This document shows, piece by piece, positions 1 through 10,897 of a stretch of DNA of 64,000 nucleotides. Position 1 is the first letter of the stretch. Each line of letters opens with the position of its first letter. The stretch spans positions 496,001 through 560,000 of the forward strand of contig JAUZTG010000044.1 of assembly GCA_030734395.1 (NCBI GenBank). Direction: 5' to 3'. Position numbers and translations under genes: made by a program. The notes below the pieces were generated by a model. That model saw only the letters and a list, made by a program, of their open reading frames with translations, was not told the origin of the DNA and ran no database searches. This DNA comes from Sarocladium kiliense. Its lineage: Eukaryota; Ascomycota; Sordariomycetes; Hypocreales; Sarocladiaceae.

Positions 1-835
1 TCGTATTGAACGCAATTCATTGTATTCTTCGAAGCGGGAGTGTGATGACGGGAGTTGTCGGTCAGCAGCCACACCAAAGTCGTACGTTGTGCGGGTCGTT
101 CCGGAGTCTGTCCTCGGACGATAGTTTTTGTATTCAACCGATACATTTTCGCCGTCTATCAAGAACAAGGTTTGCAATCAGAGGAGTTCCCGGAGACGTC
201 TAGAATCTTTCTTCAGTCTCCTCCTGTGGAGTGCCGCATCCGACAAACCCCTGGACCCTGGATATCCCGGCTGACTACTGTCGGTATGCTGGGTCCAGCA
301 CAGTTCTGGAACACGTCCTAAGAATTAGATCTCCATTCTGGAGAGAAGGTTCAGAGTTGGGGGCGTGTGATTGTGTTTTTTTGCGGGATAAAAGGCAATC
401 GAGAAGTGTATTGGGGATATTACCAAATCCCCTGCTCCCCCAATACAGGCGACGACTTACACAGCAAAGCAACATAAAGTGAACTTTATATGAGGTGATT
501 CAAGTAGATTATACAAAGGAGAAGGTTTTAAGCTAATGCCAATTTAGTCCGAAAAGTCGTCGTCCCATGAAACTATGTCCCCACCTTCATCTATAGGCCC
601 ATGTCCAACACAGTTATCGCTTGTCCAGTCTGAAAGGAGGCGGACCAACACGAAAGTCGCTGATCCGTGCAAACCTTTGATACCATAGTCCGAACAGTAT
701 TACATCCGTGAAAGCTTCGCAACAGGCGCGTCAACTTCAAGCTGTTTTCTCGTTCCTCCGAGCCGGTGTAAAGGGTTGATGGAGTCCAGAGATGCACAAT
801 GATGGAGGACATCCATACCACGGTACAGGGTTCGT
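1..835. other. Left end, no supported gene
   Basis: Only short overlapping frames are open here and none resembles a known protein or has splice sites joining it to a neighbour. The right part (about 590-835) lies downstream of the minus-strand ORF that ends at 836 and could hold further degraded coding sequence from it, but the frames there are broken. Confidence 0.4.
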
Positions 836-1393
836 TTAGCACCCAATGCTGTCCAGGTACTCGCGTTGCTTTTCCAGACACTTTGATATCTTCTGATCCT
901 CCAAGAATGATTTGGGCTTACCACCACTCACTATCCACTTTTTGTCGCTCAGGCGTTGTAGTCTGTCGTAGATCATCTGAAGGGTCGTGATATGCTCCTG
1001 ATGCTTGGTGTTCTGGAGTTCATGATCTGTCTTGTGGTGTCTTCCGGGAAGACTTTGGTATGTATTTGCGACCACGGTGCGACATTCTATAGTCCGGGAT
1101 AGGAATTGAAGGGCCGGGGGCGGGAAATGAAGCTGATCATTCGGGTTTCCACCGGGTTTCGAATGGAGGAGAGCTTCGGCTCTAGCCAACCACACTTCAT
1201 GGGTGTCCTCTTCTCGAGGAACCTTTCCAGCATCCTCAAAAGCCCAGTTCGATAGCTTTTTGAACGTTTTCAAGAACTCAGATTCGTCCGTTTTGTACTG
1301 TCTGTACAGGATGTCGCATCTTTGATCTGATCCTTCCTGGCTCATCTCGAAACCAGCGCCTTGACCCGTGGGGCCAAGACCTGAGCGAGCCAT
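836..1393 (-). CDS. Hypothetical protein, possibly truncated (DUF6604-like?)
   Basis: An uninterrupted 185-codon frame. The section near residues 28-50 (YRQYKTDESEFLKTF) and the helical, charged middle (about 100-150, with TDHELQNTKHQEH) vaguely recall the N-terminal domain of large fungal DUF6604 proteins, which are normally several hundred residues long. I cannot confirm the family by eye. The frame stops after REYLDSIGC without an obvious splice donor, and sequence further downstream is open only in other frames, so this may be a truncated or decaying gene rather than a complete one. There is no signal peptide or membrane segment. It could also be a chance ORF. Confidence 0.35.
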   Translation of the reverse strand: MARSGLGPTGQGAGFEMSQEGSDQRCDILYRQYKTDESEFLKTFKKLSNWAFEDAGKVPREEDTHEVWLARAEALLHSKPGGNPNDQLHFPPPALQFLSRTIECRTVVANTYQSLPGRHHKTDHELQNTKHQEHITTLQMIYDRLQRLSDKKWIVSGGKPKSFLEDQKISKCLEKQREYLDSIGC

Positions 1394-1993
1394 GTCGGGA
1401 GAAGTTCACTCCTCGGCCGTGAGCACCCAGGTCAGTGACTCACATCACGGAAAAGCTGTTCTTCAAGATGCTGCATTTGCGTTTCTATGAGATGTACTTA
1501 TAAATCTACCCTGCCGGTGAGGGTCTCCGTGAGCTCAGAACATAAGTCTATATCTTGGAGACCGGCTCAGACACATGAGGCGGCAGTCAGATGCTTTGCT
1601 GGCCAGTCATTGAATCAGAAGCAGAGGTGTAGCAGCCCCCCAGCCAGCCAGGATACATGCGCAGCTTGGCCGAACCCCGCGCTGAAACCGACTGAACAGA
1701 GAGTTGATCGTTCTTCACCGCAGGTATACGTTCACAGAACCACCAAATGTGAATATCGAGGCGTTTGAAAGGCAACTTGTTTCAAAGAGTGCGACAATTG
1801 GGCCTCAAGCACAAACTTCGTAGGGCATAACGACGGGATTCTGCGAAGCATTGCGGTTCACAACAAGACGATCACATTAGATGGGGGAAAAAGTAATAAA
1901 GCAGTCGATATGCATATCTCTTGATAAGCTGTCACTCACTCCTTGGTATGAGTTATGACATGTCACTCGCTGTCTAAGTGGCTTGTGCTAAGT
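1394..1993. other. Intergenic, nothing recognised
   Basis: About 600 bp between two minus-strand genes. It should contain the promoter of the left ORF and the 3' untranslated region of the dihydropyrimidinase gene. No repeats or RNA genes were seen. Confidence 0.5.
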
Positions 1994-3557
1994 TTAAAAC
2001 GCAGCCACATCAAATGGGCCCTGTTTCTCAACTGTGTCCCAAATTCTATCCAAAGAACTCGGCAGCCTTTTGAGGAACTGGCCATAGCTTTTGTCTCCCA
2101 GGATTCCCCCATTATCTCTGTCCCAGACCACCTGGCCACGCAAGATGGTGAAACGCGGCCAGTTATCGACCGTTTGTCCCTCGTATGGTGTGTAGTCTGT
2201 CGCATGGTGGAGATCTCCGTTTGTGATGGTGATGTTGCGACCTGCATCCTTTGGATACCAAATGACAAGGTCGGCATCAGAAACTCCTGGTATCATCGCC
2301 CCCTTCTTCGGATACAGGCCGTAAAGCTTGGCGGGATTCGTCGATGAAACCTCCACGACCTTGGTCGGAGGAAGCCGGTCGGAAGAGAAGATGAGTGGAA
2401 GTCTGGTCTCTATGCCTGGAATGCCGTTCGGAATATGCCTGAACCGACCAACGGGGTGCTCTTCTGTGATGCAAGCCTTCTTGCCGCTCTCAGCATCATC
2501 AAAGTTGAATGGACAATGGTCCGAGCTCAACACAGTGAATGTGCCGTTCTTGACACCGGTCCAGATTGCGTCTTGCGAGGCCTTGTCACGTGGCGGCGGC
2601 GAGCAGACATGTTTCGCACCCTCAAAGCCAGAGCAAGACTCAAGGTCGTCTCGTGTAAGGAACAGGTATTGTGGACATGTTTCTGCGAAGATAGGCTGCC
2701 CGTTTGTCTGCGCCTTGCGGATACGAGCCGTGGCCCCAGGGTCGCTCACGTGGACTAAGAGAATGGGAGTGTTGGCGACAACTGAAGATAGAGCTATGGC
2801 GCGATTGGTTGCCTCAGCTTCGAGGACTGGTGGTCGTGAATGAGAGTGATACTTTGGATCAAAGAGTTTGCGAGCCTCCAGCTGATCGGTCAACCAATTG
2901 AGTACATCCCCATTCTCTGCATGGATCATTGTCAGGATCCGTTTCTCGCGTGCTTTGAGCATGACAGAAAGGATCTGGTCATCACGCAGCTGCAGCGCGG
3001 TGTATGTCATGTAAATTTTGAGCGATGTGATTCCCTGTTCCTCTGGTATGGTGTCAAGCTCGGTGAGTGCTTGGTCAGACGGGTTTCCGACAAGTAGATG
3101 AAAGCCATAGTCGCAATAGCTGTTGCCGCGGGCTTTGTCGTGAGTCTCTGCTAGGGCTTTGAGCAAAGACGGTTCGTGTTTCTGCTGAGGCGCAAAAGGC
3201 AGGATTGTCGTGACACCGCCTGCAATGGCAGACCTTGTCCCAGTCTCAAAATTGTCCGATGTTGTGCCTTTGCCAAACATAGGAGGTTCTTGTAGGTGCA
3301 CATGCGCATCGATGCCGCCAGGCTACAGGGATCTTCTCAGCTTTTGCTACGGGCAGCATTTACCATGGCGGCTTGCTCAAACTTACCGTGATAAATCCAC
3401 CTTGCGCATCAATCACTTTGGCAGCATTGGCGGTTCCAAGGCTGCCCGATGGCGCAAGAAGGGCGATCTTCTCATCTTTGATGGCGACATCAAAAGCGGC
3501 AACATCGCTGGCTGTGACGCAGATGCCGTTTGTGATGACAAGATCAAATGAATCCAT
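1994..3557 (-). CDS. Dihydropyrimidinase / hydantoinase-type amidohydrolase
   Basis: A metal-dependent amidohydrolase of the dihydropyrimidinase family, which opens dihydrouracil, dihydrothymine or hydantoin rings in reductive pyrimidine degradation. Two exons, 3387-3557 and 1994-3322, are joined by a 64-nt intron (GTAAGT..CTGTAG). The junction restores the family motif GGFIT-PGGIDAHVH and gives 499 residues, normal for the family. Visible metal-site residues are the HxH pair H64/H66, the lysine that is carboxylated in this family (K159 in SLKIYMTY), H191 (MIHAEN), H248 (LLVHVSD) and D325 (SSDHCPF). The IPNGIPGIETRLPL section is typical of dihydropyrimidinases rather than allantoinases. Neighbouring genes do not encode the rest of the pathway, so hydantoin or another cyclic amide remains possible as substrate. 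Confidence 0.9.
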
Positions 3558-3917
3558 GGTAGTCCCAGACCTTCGTCATTCCATCAAAGAACTTTCCTTC
3601 CGTAATGATGCAAATCGCCTGTATTCAATCGAATTCCATGAATCGGCTCTGCGACGGGGTGTAGTTTAAGTGAGGGGAAGGACAGGAACTGATATGAGAT
3701 GGAGGCTTATCGGCCGTCGGGGAAGCGCGTCGCCCGTCTCCGCCGTGCCACCGGATCCAAGCGGTGCAAGTGGGTCACCAGGCGTGCCGTATAAGCTGCA
3801 GATGCCTCATTATGTGTTCTTCGTTTCCAAATGCTGGTCAGTGCCTCTAGCCGGCGCTGATACACCGGTTCAAGTTTGAGGCATTGACACCAAAAACTCC
3901 GGTAAGCAAGCCACATC
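3558..3917. other. Intergenic, promoter side of dihydropyrimidinase
   Basis: About 360 bp upstream of the dihydropyrimidinase start. A short basic frame near 3700-3786 ends quickly and is not supported as a gene. Confidence 0.4.
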
Positions 3918-4208
3918 ATGGATCACCTGGATCCCAGCTTGACTGAGCAAGAGCGTTATCGGGAGCTGGTGGGCTACTTTGAGCGAAGGCCAAGGTCTCT
4001 TCCTCCCCATTGAACTACTCGAGGACAACAAAGACCTCCGCAAAAAGTACGGGCCGGTCTACGGATTGCTGAAGCAATTGTGATGTGTATCAAGTCGCAC
4101 TACGCCGCTGAGAAGCGCAAGAAGGATGCCAAAGAAGAGAAGAAGAAAAGCACGACGAAGGCAAACAATGGCCTTCAGAAGACAAACCTTGAGTCAATCC
4201 CCGAGTAA
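3918..4208 (+). pseudogene. Decayed ORF fragment with two frame breaks
   Basis: Three successive plus-strand frames read like one protein interrupted by frame changes. The first starts at ATG 3918 (MDHLDPSLTEQERY..LVGYFE). The second carries QGLFLPIELLEDNKDLRKKY. The third runs IAEAIVMCIKSHY into a lysine-rich tail and stops at 4206-4208. The joins occur without splice-site consensus, so I read it as a broken gene of about 95 residues rather than a spliced one. I do not recognise the family. It could be chance, but the amino-acid composition of the three pieces is protein-like and the tail is strongly KK/EE rich. Confidence 0.35.
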
Positions 4209-4415
4209 GTTGCTCTATATTGGCGCAATGGTTTATAACGCCCAACTTACACCTTGCATGATATGCCTCCGCAAAGCGTCCTGGAACCGAACACAACGGC
4301 TTCTGAGGGAAGAATATAGATCGAAGTAGATCACTGACATATCACCACTCCCAGAATTGAGCTAATTATCTTCCAAAACTTGACCCAGGACCCTGGTTTC
4401 AAGTGACATTTGCAC

Positions 4416-5389
4416 CTATGCATGATCAGTGCTGAGTATCGTAGTCTTCCACTCCTCCATAACGATATTCATCTCGTCCAGCTTCTCCTTTGCCTCCTCA
4501 TAGCAGTCTGTACCTAATGGGAAGCGGAATGGAACGGTTCTTCCTTCAGCCACGCCCTCTTTCCTGACTAGATCAACAATGATCGAGACGCCCTTTTGCA
4601 CTTCACCCGGCTGGTTCTCGCTTTCAGCATCAAGCCCAGTATAGTGCTTCTCTACAGCCTCAGCATAATCCGGAATCCGAGGTGCGGCGTCCTTGCGATT
4701 ATTTTCGGAGAGGAGGAGGGTACGGAAACGCCCAGGCTCGATGAGGAGAGTTTGGATGTTGAAGGGCTGTGTCTCGCGCCAAAGACTCTCGACCATACCT
4801 GACGACGATGTGAGTAACTGATCGCTTCCAGTGAAGTTCTGGGCTGATTTACCTTCAAGTGCAAACTTTGAGCTTGCATAAGGACCTGTCAAGGCATGGC
4901 CGACTAGACCAGAGAGGGAGCTGATGAAGACGTTGATGCCCGCCCGCCTCTCTCTGAAGTGAGGCAAAAGGGCCGTAGCCACCTTCAAGGGACCGAACAC
5001 ATTTGTCTCAAACTGCTCCCGCATCTTCTCTACTCTGCATCATTCGTCAGTACTGGTCATTCTCCCCAAGGGTCGCATCAATGGACTTACGGTGTCTCCT
5101 CCAGCGCGCCGGCAAGGACATACCCCGCGTTGTTCACCAACACATCGATCTGGCCGTGAATAGCAATTGCATCAGCCATGACCTTGTTGATCGTTTCCTG
5201 GTCGCTGGTAACATCCAATTGCAGAGCCGATGCGCCCTTTGCCTTGAGCGGCTTTAGCGACTCCGCCTTGCGAGCGGTCGCGATCACAGCATCTCCACGG
5301 GCGAGAGCCTCCAACGCAAGGGCCTGGCCGAGACCAGAGGAGCAGCCTGTGATGAGCCAGACAAGTCGTGCCATTGTGAATTTCGTCAA
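4416..5389 (-). CDS. Short-chain dehydrogenase/reductase (classical SDR)
   Basis: An NAD(P)-dependent oxidoreductase of the classical SDR family. Three exons (5091-5389, 4853-5034, 4416-4798) are separated by introns of 56 and 54 nt and encode 287 residues. The cofactor motif is TGCSSGLG near residues 14-21, the NNAG motif follows GQIDVLV, the catalytic serine lies in FISSLSG and the catalytic pair is YASSK. The second intron (4799-4852) is a multiple of three and has no stop, so an unspliced reading adds 18 residues exactly after SKFALEG, where the family continues directly into a helix like VESLWRE. That is why I call it an intron. The start is the first ATG, with a second in-frame ATG five codons on (MARLVW). 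The substrate cannot be deduced and there is no cluster context. Confidence 0.88.
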
Positions 5390-7160
5390 AGAACGGAGAT
5401 GATTGCGGTCGGTGAAACTTCTTCAATCTCTTGGTCTTTGTGAACTGTGACCCCTCACATCTTATACCTACCAACCGCCTTGATCGGACCGACATCTCTT
5501 CACTCCAATTGACGCCATTTCCGTCGACGCCAGTGCTCAACGCGAACGAGTGACCCCTCACAAAGTCCGCTTGAGACCACCGCAGGCTATCACGGGTGAA
5601 GCCTTGCTTACATTAGCATCATCTCGTCGTGACTCACTCGCCGGGAGTTCTCGAGAGCTTGATGCTGATTGTGCTGTCTTGTGATCTTGTCTCGTCCGCC
5701 AACATGGCAGTCATCAGGTTTGTTCCCAGTCAGACAGACCGGCGATATCTGCTCTGGATTACTTGCCAGAAGGGGGTATCGACGAAGCCGTTGTTTTCTG
5801 CTCTTCCAAGATTGAATCTCTAGAGCCTAAAGAATCACATGTTTGCATTCTGACGGCAATTTGTGGTGCTTATTCTGCTGGCTGTCGAAGCAATACGGAA
5901 CCATCCCCCACCATTGCACTCCGCACACGGCTCCGCATCTCCGGACGTACCGGAGTTTACTTGCGATGGATCCGGAGCTGCAGCCACTGATTCAAGATCT
6001 TGAGATGTTCGGTATTTGACGGACTAGCGGCTTTTTTGTGAGTCACATATCACTTGGCGGTATAAGTATGTCATATCACTACATTGGTGCTTGACTGGAG
6101 CTTGATTTGTAAGTGCCTCGACTTGAGAAGCCGTGATGAACTAGTAGAACCAATCACATCGTCTTGACTTTGCGTATTTGTTCCAAAGAGGAATCATCCA
6201 TCGGCTATGCCAGGTGTCTCTCCTGAACGTTTAGTCTCGGGGTCCGATCCGCTCCAGAGGGATCAGTAGTAAAAGATCTGGGTGCGTGATGGAGTATTCC
6301 ATTCTTCGTTGTGAGGCGTACAATAGAGCTCACGCCAGGATATTACACCATGGGAAGGTTGAAAAGAGGAGTGATCCGCTGCAAATTTATCAAGAAGCCA
6401 TACACGCTACTTATGGTCTGCCATTGACTACAGCTGGTGCGTGATGCGAACTGTTTCGCGTATGCATCTGCTATCCCGAAGGATAATCCAAAGCATGGCT
6501 TATCCAAGTCGCGAACCGTCGAATATGAAGCCAGTAATGATATGTAGTGGTCTCCATCTTGTAGTATCCCGGCGGCACAGACTGTTGCAGAAGCCGTAGG
6601 AACTAATATGAGTGATGTGGCTTACACGGTCAAGGCTCCGAACCGATGTGTAACTGGTCTATCTCCAGGACACTGAATGAGATCTAGTTAATAGCAAAGG
6701 TTACATGACAGGTGTTCCTGAAGAGATAACACTGCGGCGCATTGAACGAAATCAGCAATTGAGTAGGGGCCGAAACTAACAATGAAGTTGACAAAGTCGT
6801 AAAGGAGGCTGGTGGTGGTAGTTAAGCAGCTGCAACCCTGCCTCAACTTAGCACACCATAGTGCTCAGCATAGGCTGCCAGGGTGCTGGCTAGGCAGTGA
6901 GTCGCGTTACTTGGCTCTCGCGATATCAAAAATGACTGCGGTTGAATCAAAGCCTGCCTGTCGCAGAAATATATTATCCCGTTCCTCTTCGTCATTCCCC
7001 CATTGTTTCCTTGCTTGAATGGAGCGCCAACAATTGGACCGCGCTTGAATCGTACTCCTTGGCTTCGCTCATCTCAAAGTCTTAGCGTCGCCACGACTTC
7101 GCTCATCAATCCACCAGTACGGCTTGCCTCGACACCTTCGACTCACGAGGAGCAGGCGCC
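5390..7160. other. Long intergenic region, no gene recognised
   Basis: About 1.77 kb between divergently transcribed SDR and FAD oxidoreductase genes. Open frames are short, overlapping and lack family resemblance. The right few hundred bases contain pyrimidine-rich blocks (about 6970-7150) that fit a promoter and leader for the oxidoreductase. No tRNA or repeat was found. Confidence 0.5.
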
Positions 7161-8921
7161 ATGACAATCCTTGCGACAGCTGAAGCAGACATTGTCATTC
7201 TGGGCGCAACCCCAGCCGGCATCACTGCTGCCATTGCTGCCGCACGTCGGCGGAGAACAAGCATCATCCTTGAGAGGACAAGCTACGTCGGCGGCCTCGT
7301 TGCCAACGGGTTAGGCGCGACAGACATCAAGACTCGCGGCGCTACGGGCGGTTTGTTCCTGGAATTCGTTCACAGGATCAAGGCTCATTATGAGAGGCAG
7401 TATGGACCGCAGTCTCGACAGGTTCGCGACTGCAGCGGAGGGTATCATTTCGAGCCATCTGTTGCCGCGCATGTCTTGCAGGAATGGCTGGCTGGGTACG
7501 GCGATCTCATCCGTGTGATGCCAAATCGGCAGTTCGATTTTGAGCCTGAGAATGTCAACAAGCCCGAAGACAAGATCATTGCAATCCGTGTTGAGAATCG
7601 GTACAACCACTACCCAGAGATCATCAAGGGCAAGTTCTTCCTCGATTGTACCTACGAGGGCGACCTGATGGCAGCTGCTGGTGTTCCTTTCATGTTAGGG
7701 CGTGAAGGGGGCGATGTTTATCACGAAGTTGGTTCAGGAAGATTATACAAGCGATGGAATGGCCCTCTCGGCCCTGGCAGCACGCACGTTGGTGACAATG
7801 CCGTGCAAGCGTACAACTATCGCATATGCCTCACTCAGAATCCAGCAAATAGGGCAGAGATCCGGTGTCCGGCGAACTATCGTCGCGAAGAGTTCGCTTC
7901 ACTTGTTAACGATGTCAGGACTGGTCGGCACACGGGTGCCCAAATGGAACATGTCTCCGAGGAGCAGCTTGCCCGGCACCACCAGCAGTCTGACGATTCC
8001 ATCCCAGAAACCGCGACATGGCTCAGTGGCATTGACAGGCTCCTCAGTAACGTCGGCTTGCCAAATGGCAAAGTGGATGGGAACAACCAGCACTACGCTT
8101 TCATATCGACTGACCTGCCTGAGGAAAACTGGCCGTACCCAACTTCAGGCTGGGCATGGCGGGATGCCTTCGCTCAACGCCTCAGAGACTACACAGAAGG
8201 ACTGCTGTGGTTTGCACAAAACGATACTGAGCTACCGGTGTGGTTCAGGAACAACTGCCGGCAATGGGGTTGGGCCGCAGACGAGTACAGAGACAACGCC
8301 CACTTCCCTCGCCAGCTCTATGTGCGGGAGGGGCGGCGAATGAAGGGAAAATACATATTTACCGCGAATGACGTGCCCGGCTGGAGAAGTATCAGGGCAG
8401 AGGATTCATCTGCGGAGGAGGTCACTTCGAATCCTAGTGCTAGTCCTGCCAACCCTGCCGGGGTCAGCACGACGATCACTGCCAGCCACTACTCCCTCGA
8501 CTCCCACGCTGCACGGAAGCGCGAGCCGAATCGCGTCGGGCTAGACGGCTTCTTCAGCTACCGCGTGACACCTTATAGCGTTCCATACGGAGTCATGGTG
8601 CCCGACGCTCCCATCAACAACCTCCTGTGTCCCGTGCCGGTCTCCGCATCACACGTCGGGTTCTCAACTCTTCGCATGGAGCCATGCTGGATGGCATTGG
8701 GACAAGCAGCGGGAATTGCAGCCTCTCTCTGCATTGAATCTGGGTCTACGGCTGCGCATGTGGATATGGAACAGCTTCAAGATGCACTTCTTGATCAGGA
8801 CGCTGTGCTCATTTACAGCTCAGCTCTCTGGGGCAACGGAGTCGGACCACAAGATCGGAAGAGAATGCAGAAGGAGTGGCTGCACAAGATCAAAGCAGAT
8901 CAAGAAAAAGTCAAAGCTTAA
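7161..8921 (+). CDS. FAD-dependent oxidoreductase (FAD_oxidored / xanthan lyase-like)
   Basis: A single-exon gene of 586 residues. The N-terminal Rossmann segment (residues 9-30) reads ADIVILGATPAGITAAIAAARR, with GATPAG in place of the usual GxGxxG. It is followed by ERTSYVGGLVANGLGATD and a long alpha/beta domain, including FLDCTYEGDLMAAAGVPF and, near the C-terminus, GYVR-like and PCWMALGQAAGIAASL segments. This layout fits the FAD-dependent oxidoreductase family found in many bacteria (often named xanthan lyase-like) and in scattered fungi. There is no signal peptide. The lack of introns contrasts with most neighbours and is compatible with acquisition from bacteria, though single-exon genes are not rare in fungi. 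Substrate unknown. Confidence 0.85.
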   Translation: MTILATAEADIVILGATPAGITAAIAAARRRRTSIILERTSYVGGLVANGLGATDIKTRGATGGLFLEFVHRIKAHYERQYGPQSRQVRDCSGGYHFEPSVAAHVLQEWLAGYGDLIRVMPNRQFDFEPENVNKPEDKIIAIRVENRYNHYPEIIKGKFFLDCTYEGDLMAAAGVPFMLGREGGDVYHEVGSGRLYKRWNGPLGPGSTHVGDNAVQAYNYRICLTQNPANRAEIRCPANYRREEFASLVNDVRTGRHTGAQMEHVSEEQLARHHQQSDDSIPETATWLSGIDRLLSNVGLPNGKVDGNNQHYAFISTDLPEENWPYPTSGWAWRDAFAQRLRDYTEGLLWFAQNDTELPVWFRNNCRQWGWAADEYRDNAHFPRQLYVREGRRMKGKYIFTANDVPGWRSIRAEDSSAEEVTSNPSASPANPAGVSTTITASHYSLDSHAARKREPNRVGLDGFFSYRVTPYSVPYGVMVPDAPINNLLCPVPVSASHVGFSTLRMEPCWMALGQAAGIAASLCIESGSTAAHVDMEQLQDALLDQDAVLIYSSALWGNGVGPQDRKRMQKEWLHKIKADQEKVKA

Positions 8922-9585
8922 GGATCAGTCTGAGACCCACGTTGATGTGAGCCTTGCTCCCCGAGAGCATTGTTTAGCAATATTACGGATTAGAAGTGCC
9001 TCATACGCGGAGAAGCCGCCGAGGGTGAACAGCATCGACACCTTCATCAGTCACAATACAACTGACAGCTTCCCTGGAAGGTTCTTTTGAGACGGAGCGT
9101 TAGCCCCAGACGTCACGATCTCACGCAGCTCCAGAGTGCCAATCTAGGTTCGATGTGGTCCGTCCGCCACTTCATAACCTAACTTCTCGGATGCAACCAG
9201 CAAGCCAACCCCACACGATCTACCGTCTGCCATTCGCCGAAGCCAGTCAAGTAGCACCGAAGCGGCGGTATGCAACCGTGGTTGACAATATGGTGCCAAT
9301 TGAGTGCCGCTGTGTCGCCGCGGAGGACGTTACTCCGGGTGGTGCGAATTGGCTCGTCGGATATTAGCAACGTCGCAGCGGTGTGTTATCCAAAACACCG
9401 TATGGGGATCTGAACCTACCATGGCATCGAAACTTGAGGATGAAGTGTAAGGAGTCTTATACATTTCCTTATAATCTGAAGCGAATCCCTGCCTTCCACG
9501 GGGTCTGATCTTTCTTGCTCATACTTGCTCACGACGATCACCTTATACTTGTCACTTGTGTACAGCATAGTCAGCCTTCGCCATC
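8922..9585. other. Intergenic between FAD oxidoreductase and AA9 gene
   Basis: About 660 bp with no supported ORF. It should contain the 3' untranslated region of the oxidoreductase and the promoter of the LPMO gene; AT-rich stretches such as CCTTATAATC near 9467 lie upstream of the LPMO start. Confidence 0.45.
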
Positions 9586-10498
9586 ATGTATACATCCATT
9601 CTTAGCGTTGTCGGTCTGCTTGTGGCTGAGACCCTTGCCCATGGCGCTGTCACGAGTTACCGCATCGCCGGAACAACCTATCCTGGGTGAGTGAAGTCAA
9701 GCAAAACGCCAGATCTTGACAAGCATCCTTGGCGATCCTCTTATAGCCCTAATACTTGGCATTACAGATACCAGGGCTTCTCCCCTTCCAACACGCCGAA
9801 CGTCATCCAGTGGCAGTGGCCCGACTACAACCCCGTGCTATCCTGCACAGCGTCCCAGCTTCGATGCAATGGAGGTCGCAGCGCGACCCTGAGCGCCACA
9901 GCTGCTCCTGGAGACGAAGTTACCGCTATCTGGCAGCAATGGACACACAGCCAGGGACCGATCCTGGTCTGGATGTACAAGTGCTCCGGCGCTTTCAGCA
10001 GCTGCACGGGTGACGGAGCAGGCTGGTTCAAGATTTCTGAGGCCGGCTTCAGCGGCGATGGCAAGACCGTCTTCCTCGACACGGAGAGCCCGAGTGGCTG
10101 GGCGATTGCGAAGTTGAATGGTGGCGGCTCGTACACCACGACTATCCCTCAAGGCCTTGCACCGGGCAACTACCTCATCCGTCACGAGCTTATCGCTCTT
10201 CACCAGGCCAATGCTCCTCAATTCTATCCTGAGTGTGCACAGATTGTCGTTTCTGGCAGCGGCACTGCTCAGCCCAGTTCCTCTCAGAAGGCCTCTATCC
10301 CCGGCTACTGCTCTGACAGTGATTCCAACATCAGGGTAAGTTGAGCTAGAGGAGATGGCATGAGCTCACTCAATCAGATTTGCTGACACGTCATAGGTTT
10401 CCATCAATGACCACTCTATCCCTCAGACCTACAAGATCCCTGGCCCTGCGGTTTTCAGGGGCACCGGCTCCAAGAAGGCTCGGGACTTCTCTGCTTAG
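9586..10498 (+). CDS. Secreted AA9 lytic polysaccharide monooxygenase
   Basis: A copper enzyme that cleaves cellulose or other beta-glucans oxidatively outside the cell. Three exons (9586-9686, 9768-10335, 10397-10498) with introns of 81 and 61 nt encode 256 residues. An 18-residue signal peptide (MYTSILSVVGLLVAETLA) ends directly before His19, which becomes the N-terminal copper ligand of the mature protein. The second histidine-brace residue is H94 in WTHSQGP, and the axial tyrosine is Y187 in QFYPECAQI. The NYLIRHELIALHQ segment is diagnostic for AA9. There is no cellulose-binding module, and the C-terminus is a short tail after SIPGYC. The start is fixed by the signal peptide and the need for a mature N-terminal histidine. 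Confidence 0.95.
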
Positions 10499-10897
10499 AT
10501 CTGGGGATGTACCCAGACTCTCAATCAGAGATCAGCTCATTGCATACGAAGCTTGAGCATGCATCGTTAACTTGAAAGGGTCTCAATTCCAGTAGTACAT
10601 AGTTCAAACCAAACCATGACGCACTTTCTAGACATTCCTTGCCATCAAATAGCTGCATCGTCCTTTGCCGTACTCAATACCCTTGCTCCCTTTGCATGTC
10701 TTCTTGATGCCTCGCTGTAGGCTTACCATTGTGCATGATCTATAATGTGAACAATCGCCTGCTCTGAATCTTATGGGCAAGCGTCCGCTTATGTTGAGCC
10801 TGATCTATTATAAACTGTATATAAGGCAGTGGCCGTTAATCATTACGAGGGTAGTGTCCCTCTGTGCTATCACAAAAATCCAATCTACGTACTACCT
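10499..10897. other. Convergent intergenic region
   Basis: About 400 bp between the ends of the AA9 and P450 genes. It holds the two 3' untranslated regions; nothing else was seen. Confidence 0.5.

Noticed and set aside
2328..2843. 171-codon plus-strand frame opposite dihydropyrimidinase
   Set aside because: Antisense shadow of conserved coding sequence; the minus-strand frame has all the catalytic motifs.
7702..8343. 213-codon frame overlapping the FAD oxidoreductase
   Set aside because: A +1-frame shadow of a well-supported gene, with no homology-like features.
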